64,000 bases of DNA from F23-B02 sp963613665 (GTDB taxonomy: Bacteria; Bacillota; Clostridia; Oscillospirales; Oscillospiraceae): assembly GCA_963613665.1 (NCBI GenBank), contig CAVEAL010000001.1:149978-213977 (forward strand), given 5' to 3'. The notes beneath the pieces are model-generated. The model was given only the letters and a program-made list of their open reading frames with translations, ran no database searches and was not told the origin of the DNA. The position numbers were made by a program, and so were the translations under genes. The first letter of the stretch is position 1; each line of letters begins with the position of its first letter. Shown piece after piece: positions 52,468-60,780 of this stretch.

Positions 52468-52550
52468 GCCGCCATATCAGAACGTCTCCCGAATATGCTG
52501 AGGCTTTATAAGGCGGTATGATAAAACTTAATAAAACTAATGCTGTGTAC

Positions 52551-52770
52551 GTCTCAGCTTGTCAAAAAAGTCCCTTGAGGGACTTTTTTGACTGCACTTT
52601 TCCGCCGAGCATTTTGAAAACGTTCAAAATGCTATTACCGAAATCCTTGAAATTTCAAGGATTTCGACGGCGGTTTATCCAACTTGAGGCGGGCCTTGCC
52701 CCCTCTCTCAAGCTCCCCCGCTGCGCGGACATATTCACGCAGCAGCATAGTTTTTTTGACAGTCTCGGAC
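52551..52770. repeat. structured dispersed repeat, copy 2
   Basis: The diverged member of the family, about 220 bases. It keeps the same ends (GTCTCAGCTTGTCAAAAAA / TTTTTTGACAGTCTC) and hairpins. Its first hairpin has loop TTGA in place of TCGC, and the CTCGAG pair of copy 1 is CTTGAG (52683-52688) with CTCAAG (52707-52712), a compensatory change. It lies between the convergent small gene and prmA. It is flanked by AATGCTGTGTAC at 52539-52550 and 52781-52792. Confidence 0.83.
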
Positions 52771-52792
52771 GTACACAGCAAATGCTGTGTAC
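52771..52792 (-). terminator. terminator hairpin of prmA next to repeat copy 2
   Basis: GTACACAGC-AAAT-GCTGTGTAC. On the minus strand it lies after the prmA stop and is followed by the repeat element rather than a T-run. Confidence 0.6.
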
Positions 52793-52825
52793 ATCCTTCT
52801 TTATTTTGTTATGAGCACTCTGACC

Positions 52826-53734
52826 TCACCTGCACTCGAAGCAGTGCCACTCCTCCTCATGGCGGTGGGCGATAATTTCAAGGCCTGCGGCGCGCAGTGC
52901 GGCGGCGACCTCGTCCTCGTGGCCGTCGATAATGCCGGAGGTGATGAACACTCCGCCGGGCGCCATGAAGGCGCGGACAAAGGGTGCAAGCGGGATTATG
53001 ACGTCCGAGACGATGTTTGCAAGCACGATATCGTAGCCTGTGCCGAGTATTTTGCGCAGCTTCGCGTCGCCGATTATATCACCGGCATAGACCGTCATTT
53101 TATCCTTGCCGATGCCGTTGAGCGCCGCGTTTTCCATGACCGTATCGGGAGCCTTGGGGTCAATGTCGCAGGCGGTGCAGCTTTCGCTGCCGAGGACGAG
53201 CGCACCGATACCGAGTATGCCGCTGCCGCAGCCGAGGTCGAGTGCGCGTCTGCCGGCTCCGGCGTATTTTTCGAGGGCGGCAAGGCACATGCGCGTCGTC
53301 GCGTGAGAGCCCGTGCCGAACAGAAGGCCGGGGTCAAGACGCAGCGGCACTCGGCCCTCCTCGGAGCAGTCTATCCACTCCGGCACGACGAGGAGTCTTT
53401 CGCCTATCTCCAGCGGCTCATAATACTGCTTCCAGTTGTTTTCCCAGTCGGCATCGCACACCGGCGCGGTCTTTACATCGAACTCCGCCCTGACGGCGGC
53501 AAGCTGCGCTGCACCCTCGTCGTTATCCTCAACGTAGAACTTCACGCGCGATACGCCTTTGTAGCTCTCCTCAAGCTCTGCGTCAACATAGTCCCAGTAC
53601 TGGCGGTTATTCTCCAGAAAGGCCTTGAAATCATCCTCGTTTTCGATGACAAAGCCGTCTATGCCGAGGCTCGTCAGCCTGTCGCATACCTCGTCCGTGT
53701 TTTTGCATTCAATCGTGACTTCCGTGTAATTCAT
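52826..53734 (-). CDS. prmA: ribosomal protein L11 methyltransferase
   Basis: A 302-residue class I methyltransferase. The N-terminal substrate-recognition domain is followed by the SAM site DLGCGSGILGIGA and the downstream LANIVSDV and VFITSGII segments characteristic of PrmA. It trimethylates ribosomal protein L11. GAGG lies before the ATG at 53734; a TTG two codons upstream is less likely. Confidence 0.94.
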   Translation of the reverse strand: MNYTEVTIECKNTDEVCDRLTSLGIDGFVIENEDDFKAFLENNRQYWDYVDAELEESYKGVSRVKFYVEDNDEGAAQLAAVRAEFDVKTAPVCDADWENNWKQYYEPLEIGERLLVVPEWIDCSEEGRVPLRLDPGLLFGTGSHATTRMCLAALEKYAGAGRRALDLGCGSGILGIGALVLGSESCTACDIDPKAPDTVMENAALNGIGKDKMTVYAGDIIGDAKLRKILGTGYDIVLANIVSDVIIPLAPFVRAFMAPGGVFITSGIIDGHEDEVAAALRAAGLEIIAHRHEEEWHCFECR

Positions 53735-53749
53735 ATTCAATCCTCAAAA

Positions 53750-53773
53750 CTGCCCCGCCGGGTGGCGGGGCAG
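53750..53773 (-). terminator. terminator between hpf and prmA
   Basis: CTGCCCCGCC pairs with GGCGGGGCAG, followed on the minus strand by TTTTGAGG; it lies between the hpf stop and the prmA start. Confidence 0.75.
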
Positions 53774-53791
53774 CAGTAATTTTATTTGTTC

Positions 53792-54334
53792 TTATTCGAC
53801 GTCGTCGCTTATAAGACCGTAGCCGCCGTTCTTGCGGCGATAGACTACCGAAACGGCACCGTCGGACTGCTCGTTGCGGAACACGAAGAACTCGTGCTCG
53901 AGCAGGTTCATCTGGAGGATAGCCTCCTCGGGAGACATGGGCTTGATGGGGAAACGCTTGCTGCGCACGATCCTGAACTCCTCATCCTCCTCGTCATCGG
54001 CGGGGACGAAGGCCGGTCTTGCCTCCTTCTCAAGCGCGCCCTCTCTAAGACGCTTTTCCAGACGCGTCTTGTTCTTGCGGATCTGGCGCTCGATGGCCGC
54101 GACGCCGGAATCAACGGAAGCGTACATATCGTTTGTAAGCTCGCTGGCTCTGTAGTACAGGCCGTTGTTTGAAACCGTGATCTCAGCCAGGAACCTGCCG
54201 CGCTCCATGCTGAACGTGATGCTGGCGCTGCTTTCGGTCTTAAAGAAGCGGTCGAGTTTGCCAACCTTGCGCTCAGTATATGCTCTGAGCTCTTCGGAGG
54301 AACCCATCTTTTTTTCGGTGAACGTAAATTTCAT
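53792..54334 (-). CDS. hpf: ribosome hibernation promoting factor (long form)
   Basis: A 180-residue protein. The N-terminal S30AE domain (MKFTFTEKKMGSSEELRAY) binds the decoding channel; the C-terminal long-form extension (FPIKPMSPEEAILQMNLLEHEFFVFRN) drives dimerization of ribosomes into 100S particles. It is active under starvation and stress. AAGGAG lies nine bases before the ATG. It has its own promoter region. Confidence 0.95.
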   Translation of the reverse strand: MKFTFTEKKMGSSEELRAYTERKVGKLDRFFKTESSASITFSMERGRFLAEITVSNNGLYYRASELTNDMYASVDSGVAAIERQIRKNKTRLEKRLREGALEKEARPAFVPADDEEDEEFRIVRSKRFPIKPMSPEEAILQMNLLEHEFFVFRNEQSDGAVSVVYRRKNGGYGLISDDVE

Positions 54335-54458
54335 ATTTGCCGGCTCCTTTCTGCTTTGCAGGATAGCTCCTGCTTGACTACAGTATAGCACATCTCGGTG
54401 TAAAATGAAAGACGTTTTGTGAAATTTGCATTAAATATTTTAAATTTGCCCCGCTTTT

Positions 54459-56420
54459 TTATTCAACACTGATATAACAGTCGGGCAGCGCGGTTTTCAG
54501 CGCCTGCAGGGATGCTGCTGAAATGTCGTTTCCGCTGAGCCAGAGCTGCTTGAGCCCCGTCAGCGAGCAGAGCGCCGAAACGTCGCTTATGCGGTTGTTT
54601 GAAAGGTCAAGCGTTTCAAGCGTTTTCAGCTGCGAGAGCGCGGACAGGCGCGATATCGAGTTATCGGACAGATCAAGATGCTTTACGTTCGTAAAGCCCG
54701 CCGCAGCGGAAATATCGCTCAGCCCGAGCCCGTTTGCCTCGACCGTTTCCGCGCCGCTGTCAAAGCTCTTGCCGCCGAGAACTATCTCACTTTTGAGCTC
54801 CGAATGGCTTATCGTGCAGCCCGAGAGCTTTTTCTGGAGCGCCGCCACGGCCGTTTCGCCGAGCTCGGAGTTGTCCTTTATGCTGAGCTTCTTGAGGCTT
54901 TTCAGTCCGTAGAGCTCTTCAAGGTCCGCGTCGGTCAGACCGATATCGTCCATCCACAGGGTCTTGAGATTTGTGAGCCTTCCGACGGCGGCGATGCTGC
55001 CGAGCTCGTTTCCGCTGAGGTTGAGCTCCGTAAGCGACGATATGTCCTGAAGCGCCGCCACGGACTTTATTCTGTTGCCCGCAAGGTTCAGATACTCAAG
55101 CTTCGGCAGGCTCATCAGCGGACTTATGTCGCTTATGCGGTTGTTTGAAAGGTCAAGCTCCGTAAGCAGCGGCAGATCGACCAGCGCAGATATATCGGAA
55201 ACGGAGTTGTCCGACAGATCAAGCTTTTTAAGCTTCGTGCAGACCGACAGGAGCGTTATATCGTGCACGTCGCAGCCGGAGAGGTCGAGCTCCGTGACGT
55301 TGCTCTTGAAGGTCTTGCCGCCGAGCTTGATCTCCACAACGTCCTCCTTCGCGTCGTCGCTGTAGATGATGCACTCGGGCAGCTCCTCCTTGAGCTTTTT
55401 AAGCTGCGACTGGCTTATGTCCATGTCGCCGATGGTGAGCATGGAAAGGCTGTCAAGCCCATAAAGCGGGCTGAAATCCTTTATCTCGTTGCCGTCAAGA
55501 TGCAGTGTTCTGAGCGACGTCAGCTCCTTGAGTGGGCTCACATCGCTTATCTTGTTTTTCGAAAGATCGAGCGTAGTGAGCTTTTTGAGCGAAGAGAGAA
55601 AGTCGAGATCCTCTATCTTGTTGTCGGAAAGCTTGAGGCTCGTAAGCTCGGTGAGCTTTGCAATGTCCTTGAGTGCAGCCGAGCCCGCGCCCTTGCCCGA
55701 CAGATCGAGCGACGTTGTTTCCACATCGTACTGTTCGCCGAAGATAACGACGATCTTGCCGCTGTCATAGTCTTCTTTTGCCTTTTTCAGACGCTCTATC
55801 TCGGCTTTTATCTTCTCGTCGCCGCTCGTGGAGCTTTCCAGAATGGCGATGGCGTTGACATAGTCGTACTTCGCCTCGTAGCAGCGGCTCATCAGCAGAA
55901 GGCACTCGTCGGTCTTTTTGATCTCCATGGCCTCGCGCAGTTTGCTGAGGGCGTTGTCGTAATCGCCGTCGTAGTAATATTCCTTTGCCTGTGCGAAGGC
56001 GCTGTCATAGTTGTTTTCCGTGCCGCCGCTCTTGAGCGCCAGCACCACCGCGAGCATCACGGCAAGTGCCGCGGCTATGGCGACGCACACGACGATGAGC
56101 TTCTTTTTCCTTTTATGCTCGCGGCGCTCGGCGATTATGCGTCCGGCATCGGAGCCGCCGCCGTCATCATATTCCTCGTCGTACTCGGGTTCCCCGGTAT
56201 GCTCGGGCTCGCCGTCCTCTGCCTGCGGGTCGAGCTCATAGCCCTCTGTCCCACGCAGTATCTCCTCAAGCTCGGGGTCGAAGAGGCTCTTATAGCCTTC
56301 GTTTACCGTGTCGAGCACGGTCTTTTCCTCATCTGCCTTATGCAGCTGCTGCTCGATATCGCTTTTTTTGACGACTACGGTCTTTTCCTCACTCGGGTCT
56401 TTTCTTACGGTATCACTCAT
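54459..56420 (-). CDS. membrane-anchored leucine-rich-repeat protein
   Basis: A 653-residue protein. Residues 1-100 are acidic and low complexity; KRKKK and a membrane helix (107-130) follow, so the rest should be outside. A TPR-like part (about 140-200) is followed by a long internalin-type leucine-rich repeat array (roughly 215-653) with LTSLKLSDNKIEDLDFL-like units. Such ectodomains bind proteins or surfaces. The start is fixed by AGGAGGG eight bases upstream. It overlaps the upstream membrane gene by eight bases, forming an operon with it and the M29 aminopeptidase. Confidence 0.85.
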   Translation of the reverse strand: MSDTVRKDPSEEKTVVVKKSDIEQQLHKADEEKTVLDTVNEGYKSLFDPELEEILRGTEGYELDPQAEDGEPEHTGEPEYDEEYDDGGGSDAGRIIAERREHKRKKKLIVVCVAIAAALAVMLAVVLALKSGGTENNYDSAFAQAKEYYYDGDYDNALSKLREAMEIKKTDECLLLMSRCYEAKYDYVNAIAILESSTSGDEKIKAEIERLKKAKEDYDSGKIVVIFGEQYDVETTSLDLSGKGAGSAALKDIAKLTELTSLKLSDNKIEDLDFLSSLKKLTTLDLSKNKISDVSPLKELTSLRTLHLDGNEIKDFSPLYGLDSLSMLTIGDMDISQSQLKKLKEELPECIIYSDDAKEDVVEIKLGGKTFKSNVTELDLSGCDVHDITLLSVCTKLKKLDLSDNSVSDISALVDLPLLTELDLSNNRISDISPLMSLPKLEYLNLAGNRIKSVAALQDISSLTELNLSGNELGSIAAVGRLTNLKTLWMDDIGLTDADLEELYGLKSLKKLSIKDNSELGETAVAALQKKLSGCTISHSELKSEIVLGGKSFDSGAETVEANGLGLSDISAAAGFTNVKHLDLSDNSISRLSALSQLKTLETLDLSNNRISDVSALCSLTGLKQLWLSGNDISAASLQALKTALPDCYISVE

Positions 56421-57093
56421 GCTCATCACCCTCCTGTGAAAGTGCGCCGGGTGCAGTCTCCGACGCGGGCGGCTCCTCGCTGCTGACGAGGAGGTCTATG
56501 GCCTGCTGCTCCGCACTGCCGGCCTTTTCGGCGGCAAAATCGCGTTTTTTCATGGCAAAGCAGATGCACAGGAGCGCGGCCATTATGCACAGCACCGAAA
56601 TCTCCGGCAGCAGCTCCGACAGCTCGACTGACTTGTCCGCCGGCGCGATCATGTCCCTGTCAAGGTAGATATGTACGGCAAGCGGCAGACCGAACAGGGG
56701 CAGCAGCAGCCACTTTGTGCGGATAACGCCGAAAACCGTTGCCGTGTATATAAACGCGACGGCAAGATACAGGCATATGCACAGCACCGTGTGCAGTATG
56801 CTGTCAAAGCCGAAGGCCTTTATTATAAAGAACATAACGCCAAGTATGACCGGTATGAAGGTCAGACTGAAAAATCGTCTGCCGGCATACATGATCAGGA
56901 CGATAAACAGCAGGTTGCAGAGTATCGGCAGCGCTATCTGGAACATGATGAAGCTCGAGGTCTGATTGGACCAGAAGCCCCAGTAGCCTAGAAAGCGGCA
57001 CAGCGCCGAAAGCAGCATAAAAACTACGGCAAGCTTTACGAAAAAGTTCCTTTTGCTCACCGAATATCTTATCTTGTCGTTTTCCATCTCCAT
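56413..57093 (-). CDS. integral membrane protein of unknown function
   Basis: A 226-residue protein with about six hydrophobic segments from residue 16 to 180 and a charged cytoplasmic tail rich in glutamate and proline. I do not recognise a family. GGAGAG lies upstream of the ATG at 57093. It overlaps the leucine-rich-repeat gene and starts 15 bases after the M29 aminopeptidase, so it is translated with both. Confidence 0.7.
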   Translation of the reverse strand: MEMENDKIRYSVSKRNFFVKLAVVFMLLSALCRFLGYWGFWSNQTSSFIMFQIALPILCNLLFIVLIMYAGRRFFSLTFIPVILGVMFFIIKAFGFDSILHTVLCICLYLAVAFIYTATVFGVIRTKWLLLPLFGLPLAVHIYLDRDMIAPADKSVELSELLPEISVLCIMAALLCICFAMKKRDFAAEKAGSAEQQAIDLLVSSEEPPASETAPGALSQEGDEHE

Positions 57094-57107
57094 GTTCTTC
57101 TCTCCGA

Positions 57108-58334
57108 TCAGAAGGCCCAGCTGCCGTTTTTGAATATCTGAACCCGTTCGCCGCCGGCCGTTTCGCCGATTATATCGAGGTCGGCCGAGCCTATCATAAA
57201 GTCCTCGTGGATCATGGACGAGTTTATGCCCATATCGCGGCATTGCTCGAGCGTGTAGTTTTCAAAGTCCTTTATACAGCTTGCAAAGCCGTCGCCGAGG
57301 GCGAGGTGGCAGGCTGCGTTTTCGTCAAAAAGCGTATTGAAAAACATGATGCCGCTGTTTCTGATCGGACTGTCGTAGGGCACGAGCGCACACTCGCCGA
57401 GCATTTTCGAGCCCTCGTCCATGCCGACGAGCGTCTTTAGCGCATCCTCGCCCTTTTCTGCCTTCACCTCGGTGACAAGGCCGTTTTCAAAGCGTATGCT
57501 GAAGTTCTCTATCATCGTGCCGCGGTAGGACAGCGGACGGGTGGAATAGACTATGCCCTCGGCCTGCCCCTTCATGGGGCTGGTAAACACCTCTTCGCTG
57601 GGAATGTTGGGGTTGAAGCTGATCTGCGTTCCGAGCGTATCCTCCGCTCCGGCGAGAAACTGCGCCTGAGGGATGAGGCCGACGGTGAAATCCGTGCCGT
57701 TTGCGCTCTTATAGTGCAGCCTGCGCAGCGACAGCGAATTGAGGTATTCGCAGCGGCTTTTGAGGTCCGCGTTGTGCTCGCGCCATGCCTTCACGCCGTC
57801 ACCGCCGGCACGCGAGGTATACAGAATAGCCTCCCATAGCTTTTCGACGGCCTCGGCTTCGCCAAGCCCGGGAAATACCTTTTTTGCCCATGCTTTTCCG
57901 GGTACGGCGGCAATGACCCACTGGTATTTATTCTCCATCGAGTCGCGGATGGGCTTGATGACAGGCCAGCGCAGCTGAACGCTTTTGCCCCACTTTTCCT
58001 GATCAAGCCCGTCGAGCCCGGAGGGATCCGCCGACTCGATATATATCATGGCCGGCAGCGTTTTTGCCCTGTACAGGAGCTTTTCCTTTTCCCAGTCCTT
58101 TATCTCGCCCAGCCGCTCAAGTGTCTGGTACTTCACATGTTTGAGCCGCAGCGGCTGATGCGTCCACTCCACCCTGACCTCGGCGGCACCGGCAAGGTAG
58201 CACTGCTCAACGAGCATTTCCACAAACTCCGGCTGATCGAGCTCCGCAGAGATGATGACATCCTGTCCCTTTTGGACGTTCGCGCCGACCTTCACGATGA
58301 GCTCGGCGTAGCCTTCAAGCTTTTTTGCATCCAT
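57108..58334 (-). CDS. M29 family aminopeptidase (AmpS/PepS-like)
   Basis: A 408-residue metallopeptidase of the thermophilic-aminopeptidase family, which removes N-terminal residues in the cytoplasm using two metal ions. The KKLEGYAELIVKVGANVQKGQDVII opening and the C-terminal EDFMIGSADLDI...GER with the metal-binding acids and the HLALG segment match the family. The start at 58334 is preferred over an ATG seven codons earlier. It heads the operon with the membrane and leucine-rich-repeat genes. Confidence 0.9.
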   Translation of the reverse strand: MDAKKLEGYAELIVKVGANVQKGQDVIISAELDQPEFVEMLVEQCYLAGAAEVRVEWTHQPLRLKHVKYQTLERLGEIKDWEKEKLLYRAKTLPAMIYIESADPSGLDGLDQEKWGKSVQLRWPVIKPIRDSMENKYQWVIAAVPGKAWAKKVFPGLGEAEAVEKLWEAILYTSRAGGDGVKAWREHNADLKSRCEYLNSLSLRRLHYKSANGTDFTVGLIPQAQFLAGAEDTLGTQISFNPNIPSEEVFTSPMKGQAEGIVYSTRPLSYRGTMIENFSIRFENGLVTEVKAEKGEDALKTLVGMDEGSKMLGECALVPYDSPIRNSGIMFFNTLFDENAACHLALGDGFASCIKDFENYTLEQCRDMGINSSMIHEDFMIGSADLDIIGETAGGERVQIFKNGSWAF

Positions 58335-58546
58335 ATATAAAAATACTTCCTTCATCATATAATTGAGTTTATTTTATCACACGGGTTACAAAATTACTAC
58401 ATATTTATATCCGCCGCACGAAATTTTTCTCGTGAATTTACAGGTTTGTCAAACATACATTTCGGTCCTGCAGAAAAGCGATAATTTTTTTAAAATAAGT
58501 ATTGCAATTGACACGTAATTGTGTTAATATAATCGGGCGTTGGAAA

Positions 58547-58623
58547 TCCGGGTGTAGCGCAGATGGTAGCGCGCTTGAATGGGGTTCAAGAGGCCGCTGG
58601 TTCAAATCCAGTCACTCGGACCA
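58547..58623 (+). tRNA. tRNA-Pro (anticodon GGG)
   Basis: A complete cloverleaf. The acceptor stem is TCCGGGT with ACTCGGA (one G-T pair), the anticodon stem is CTTGA/TCAAG around the loop ATGGGGT, giving anticodon GGG with G37 as usual for proline, and the T-arm contains GGTTCAAATCC. CCA is encoded at 58621-58623. A TATAAT lies at 58528-58533 upstream. Confidence 0.95.
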
Positions 58624-58626
58624 CAC

Positions 58627-58662
58627 AAAAAGGCTCGAAAGTGTAAACTTTCGAGCCTTTTT
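58627..58662 (+). terminator. terminator of tRNA-Pro
   Basis: A 16-bp perfect stem AAAAAGGCTCGAAAGT-GTAA-ACTTTCGAGCCTTTTT. Half of it recurs in inverted orientation at 63382-63405. Confidence 0.88.
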
Positions 58663-58752
58663 CTTGCTTTTTGAGGACTTTTGCCTTCATTTTATCGGAG
58701 AGAGTGTATATGCAGTGCTGTACGCTCAATCCGGTTCCGTTCGCAGCTTTTT

Positions 58753-59035
58753 TTATCGTATTGTGTCGGCTGACAATGCCATATCCTCTTTCCGCTGCGG
58801 CTGATGAGAGGTCATGCCGCCGTCCAGAGTTATCACCTGACCGTTGACATAGTAAGAGTCATTACAGGCGAGAAACAGTGCAAGCGGGGTAGCATCTGCG
58901 CCGCAGCCGATGCGCGGCTCGGGAATATGAGAGAGCATGAATTCTTTATACCAGTTGACTTCGGGAGTATCCTTCCGGGTGGGAGTGGTCATAACACCGG
59001 GTCTGATACAGTTGCAGCGGATACCCTTTATTTGA
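58753..59035 (-). pseudogene. C-terminal remnant of a short-chain dehydrogenase
   Basis: On the minus strand the open frame from just after a TGA at about 59036 reads KGIRCNCIRPGV then MTTPTRK and on to the C-terminal SDR ending YYVNGQVITLDGGMTSHQP. That covers only the last third of a Rossmann dehydrogenase (the PG motif and the C-terminal NGQVITLDGG loop). The cofactor-binding GxxxGxG and the YxxxK catalytic site are missing, removed where the ABC transporter gene begins. It is therefore a broken gene. Confidence 0.83.
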
Positions 59036-59046
59036 ATTCATATTGT

Positions 59047-60780
59047 TTACAGCTTCCAGCCGACGGCCCGGGTTCTGGTATCGACAAAGCGCCTGTAGAT
59101 GCCCTTCTGCGCCATGAGCTGCTCATGCGTTCCGAGCTGCGCGATGCGGCCTTTGTCCACGACCACGATCTGATCCGCGTGCCGCACGGTTTTCAGGCGG
59201 TGGGCGATCATGATGATCGTTTTCTCCATCGTGAGTGCCTCCACGGCATCCACCAGCTCCTTTTCGTTCTCTGGGTCTACATTGGCGGTCGCCTCGTCAA
59301 GAATGATGATAGGCGCATCCTTCATAATGGCTCTGGCAATGGATATGCGCTGCTTTTCCCCGCCCGAGAGGCTCGCACCTCCCTCACCGATGACGGTGTT
59401 GTAGCCGTCGGGGAGCTTCATGATAAAATCATGGCAGCAGGCTTTTTTTGCCGCCTCGACGACTTCTTCGTGTGCTGCATCCTGACGGCCGAACTTGATG
59501 TTGTTCTCTATCGTATCGGCGAAAAGATACACGGTCTGGAACACGAACGCGAAGTTCTCCATGAGACTGTTCATGCTGTAGTCCTTCACATTCACGCCGC
59601 CGAGCGTGATCTCGCCGGAGTCAACGTCCCAGAACCTTGCGATCAGATTGCAGAGGGTGGATTTGCCGCCGCCGGAAGGGCCGACGATGGCCGTGGTCGT
59701 CTTCTGCGGAACGGAAAGAGAAACATCGTCAATGATCTTTCGCTTGCCATAGGAAAAGGAAACATGCCTGAGCTCGATATCATGATTTTCGGGTTTGATT
59801 TCCTTTCCGTCGATGTCCATCGTATCGAGTGCGAGAATGGCGTTTGCCTTGTCCACGCAGACGCTGACGGTGTGCAGAAGCGAGGAGTAGCTTCCTGCGC
59901 TTTCAAGACTTGCATACAGCATGAATGCCGAGATCGTCATGCCGACAGCGTAAACTGCGCTCATGGTGCCGCTTATGAAGAAATACGCGCTGCATGCGAC
60001 GATGACGGCGCCGGTGATCTTGGTAACTGCCGTCTGGAAGAAGTGATAGGGGATAAAGGTCAGCTCCATCCTTGTGTTGACCTCTGCACAGGCCTTGTTT
60101 GCGTCGTTGAGCTTCTTTGCCTGCGCACCGAGAAGATTATAGGACTTCACTTCTGCGATGCCCTGGATGTACTCCATGATCTGATCGACGAGCTCAACGT
60201 CACAGGCGACCTTGTCCTCGGAAATGCTCTTGCCGGCCTTCTGCATCCCGTAGTTTATCAGAAAGAAAACAAGCACGCCGGCGGCGGAAATCAAGCCTAT
60301 CCGCCAGTCAAAGCAGAGTATCATGAGAACGATCATGGAGGTTTCCAAAATCCCTTGGGTCGTCAGCATGACCACACGGGTCGCAACGTCGCCGAGTGCC
60401 TCCATGGTGTTGGTCGTGACCGAGGATATCTCACCGATGCTGCTCCCGTTAAAATAGCCCATAGGCAGATAGCGCAGCTGCTCTGCGATCTTGATCCTTG
60501 CAAAGGCGGCGGCATTGTATCCGCCCTCCGTCTGAAGCACCGTTGAAAATCTTTTGCACAGCACACCGATCACAACGGCGGCAGCCATAATGGCAAGAGA
60601 GCCGCAGATATATTTTTTCATCGGCTCTCCGCTCATGAGGCCGATCAGAATGTACATGACGGCGGGTATCTTCATTGCCGAAGCGAGCGCTTCTATAAGC
60701 CCTATCGCCATGGACAGCTTGAATTTATTGCCGTTCTCCCTTCCGCAGAAGCGGAAAAACTTTGCCAGTACCTCAAACAT
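59047..60780 (-). CDS. ABC exporter, fused membrane and ATPase domains (second subunit)
   Basis: A 577-residue half-transporter. Six membrane helices (about 15-290) are followed by an ATPase domain with Walker A VGPSGGGKST, signature LSGGEKQRISIA, Walker B IIILDEATANVD, and the H-loop IAHRL. It overlaps the preceding ABC gene by eight bases, so the two probably pair. Such heterodimers export drugs, peptides or lipids; no maturation or precursor-peptide gene is seen. GGAGG precedes the ATG. Confidence 0.9.
   Translation of the reverse strand: MFEVLAKFFRFCGRENGNKFKLSMAIGLIEALASAMKIPAVMYILIGLMSGEPMKKYICGSLAIMAAAVVIGVLCKRFSTVLQTEGGYNAAAFARIKIAEQLRYLPMGYFNGSSIGEISSVTTNTMEALGDVATRVVMLTTQGILETSMIVLMILCFDWRIGLISAAGVLVFFLINYGMQKAGKSISEDKVACDVELVDQIMEYIQGIAEVKSYNLLGAQAKKLNDANKACAEVNTRMELTFIPYHFFQTAVTKITGAVIVACSAYFFISGTMSAVYAVGMTISAFMLYASLESAGSYSSLLHTVSVCVDKANAILALDTMDIDGKEIKPENHDIELRHVSFSYGKRKIIDDVSLSVPQKTTTAIVGPSGGGKSTLCNLIARFWDVDSGEITLGGVNVKDYSMNSLMENFAFVFQTVYLFADTIENNIKFGRQDAAHEEVVEAAKKACCHDFIMKLPDGYNTVIGEGGASLSGGEKQRISIARAIMKDAPIIILDEATANVDPENEKELVDAVEALTMEKTIIMIAHRLKTVRHADQIVVVDKGRIAQLGTHEQLMAQKGIYRRFVDTRTRAVGWKL

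Noticed and set aside
58508..58533. Strong tRNA promoter from TTGACA and TATAAT
   Set aside because: The boxes are only 14 bases apart, too close for the normal sigma factor; only the TATAAT is kept as a weak clue.
58804..60546. 580-residue plus-strand frame over the ABC gene
   Set aside because: It is the antisense of an intact ABC exporter with all motifs.
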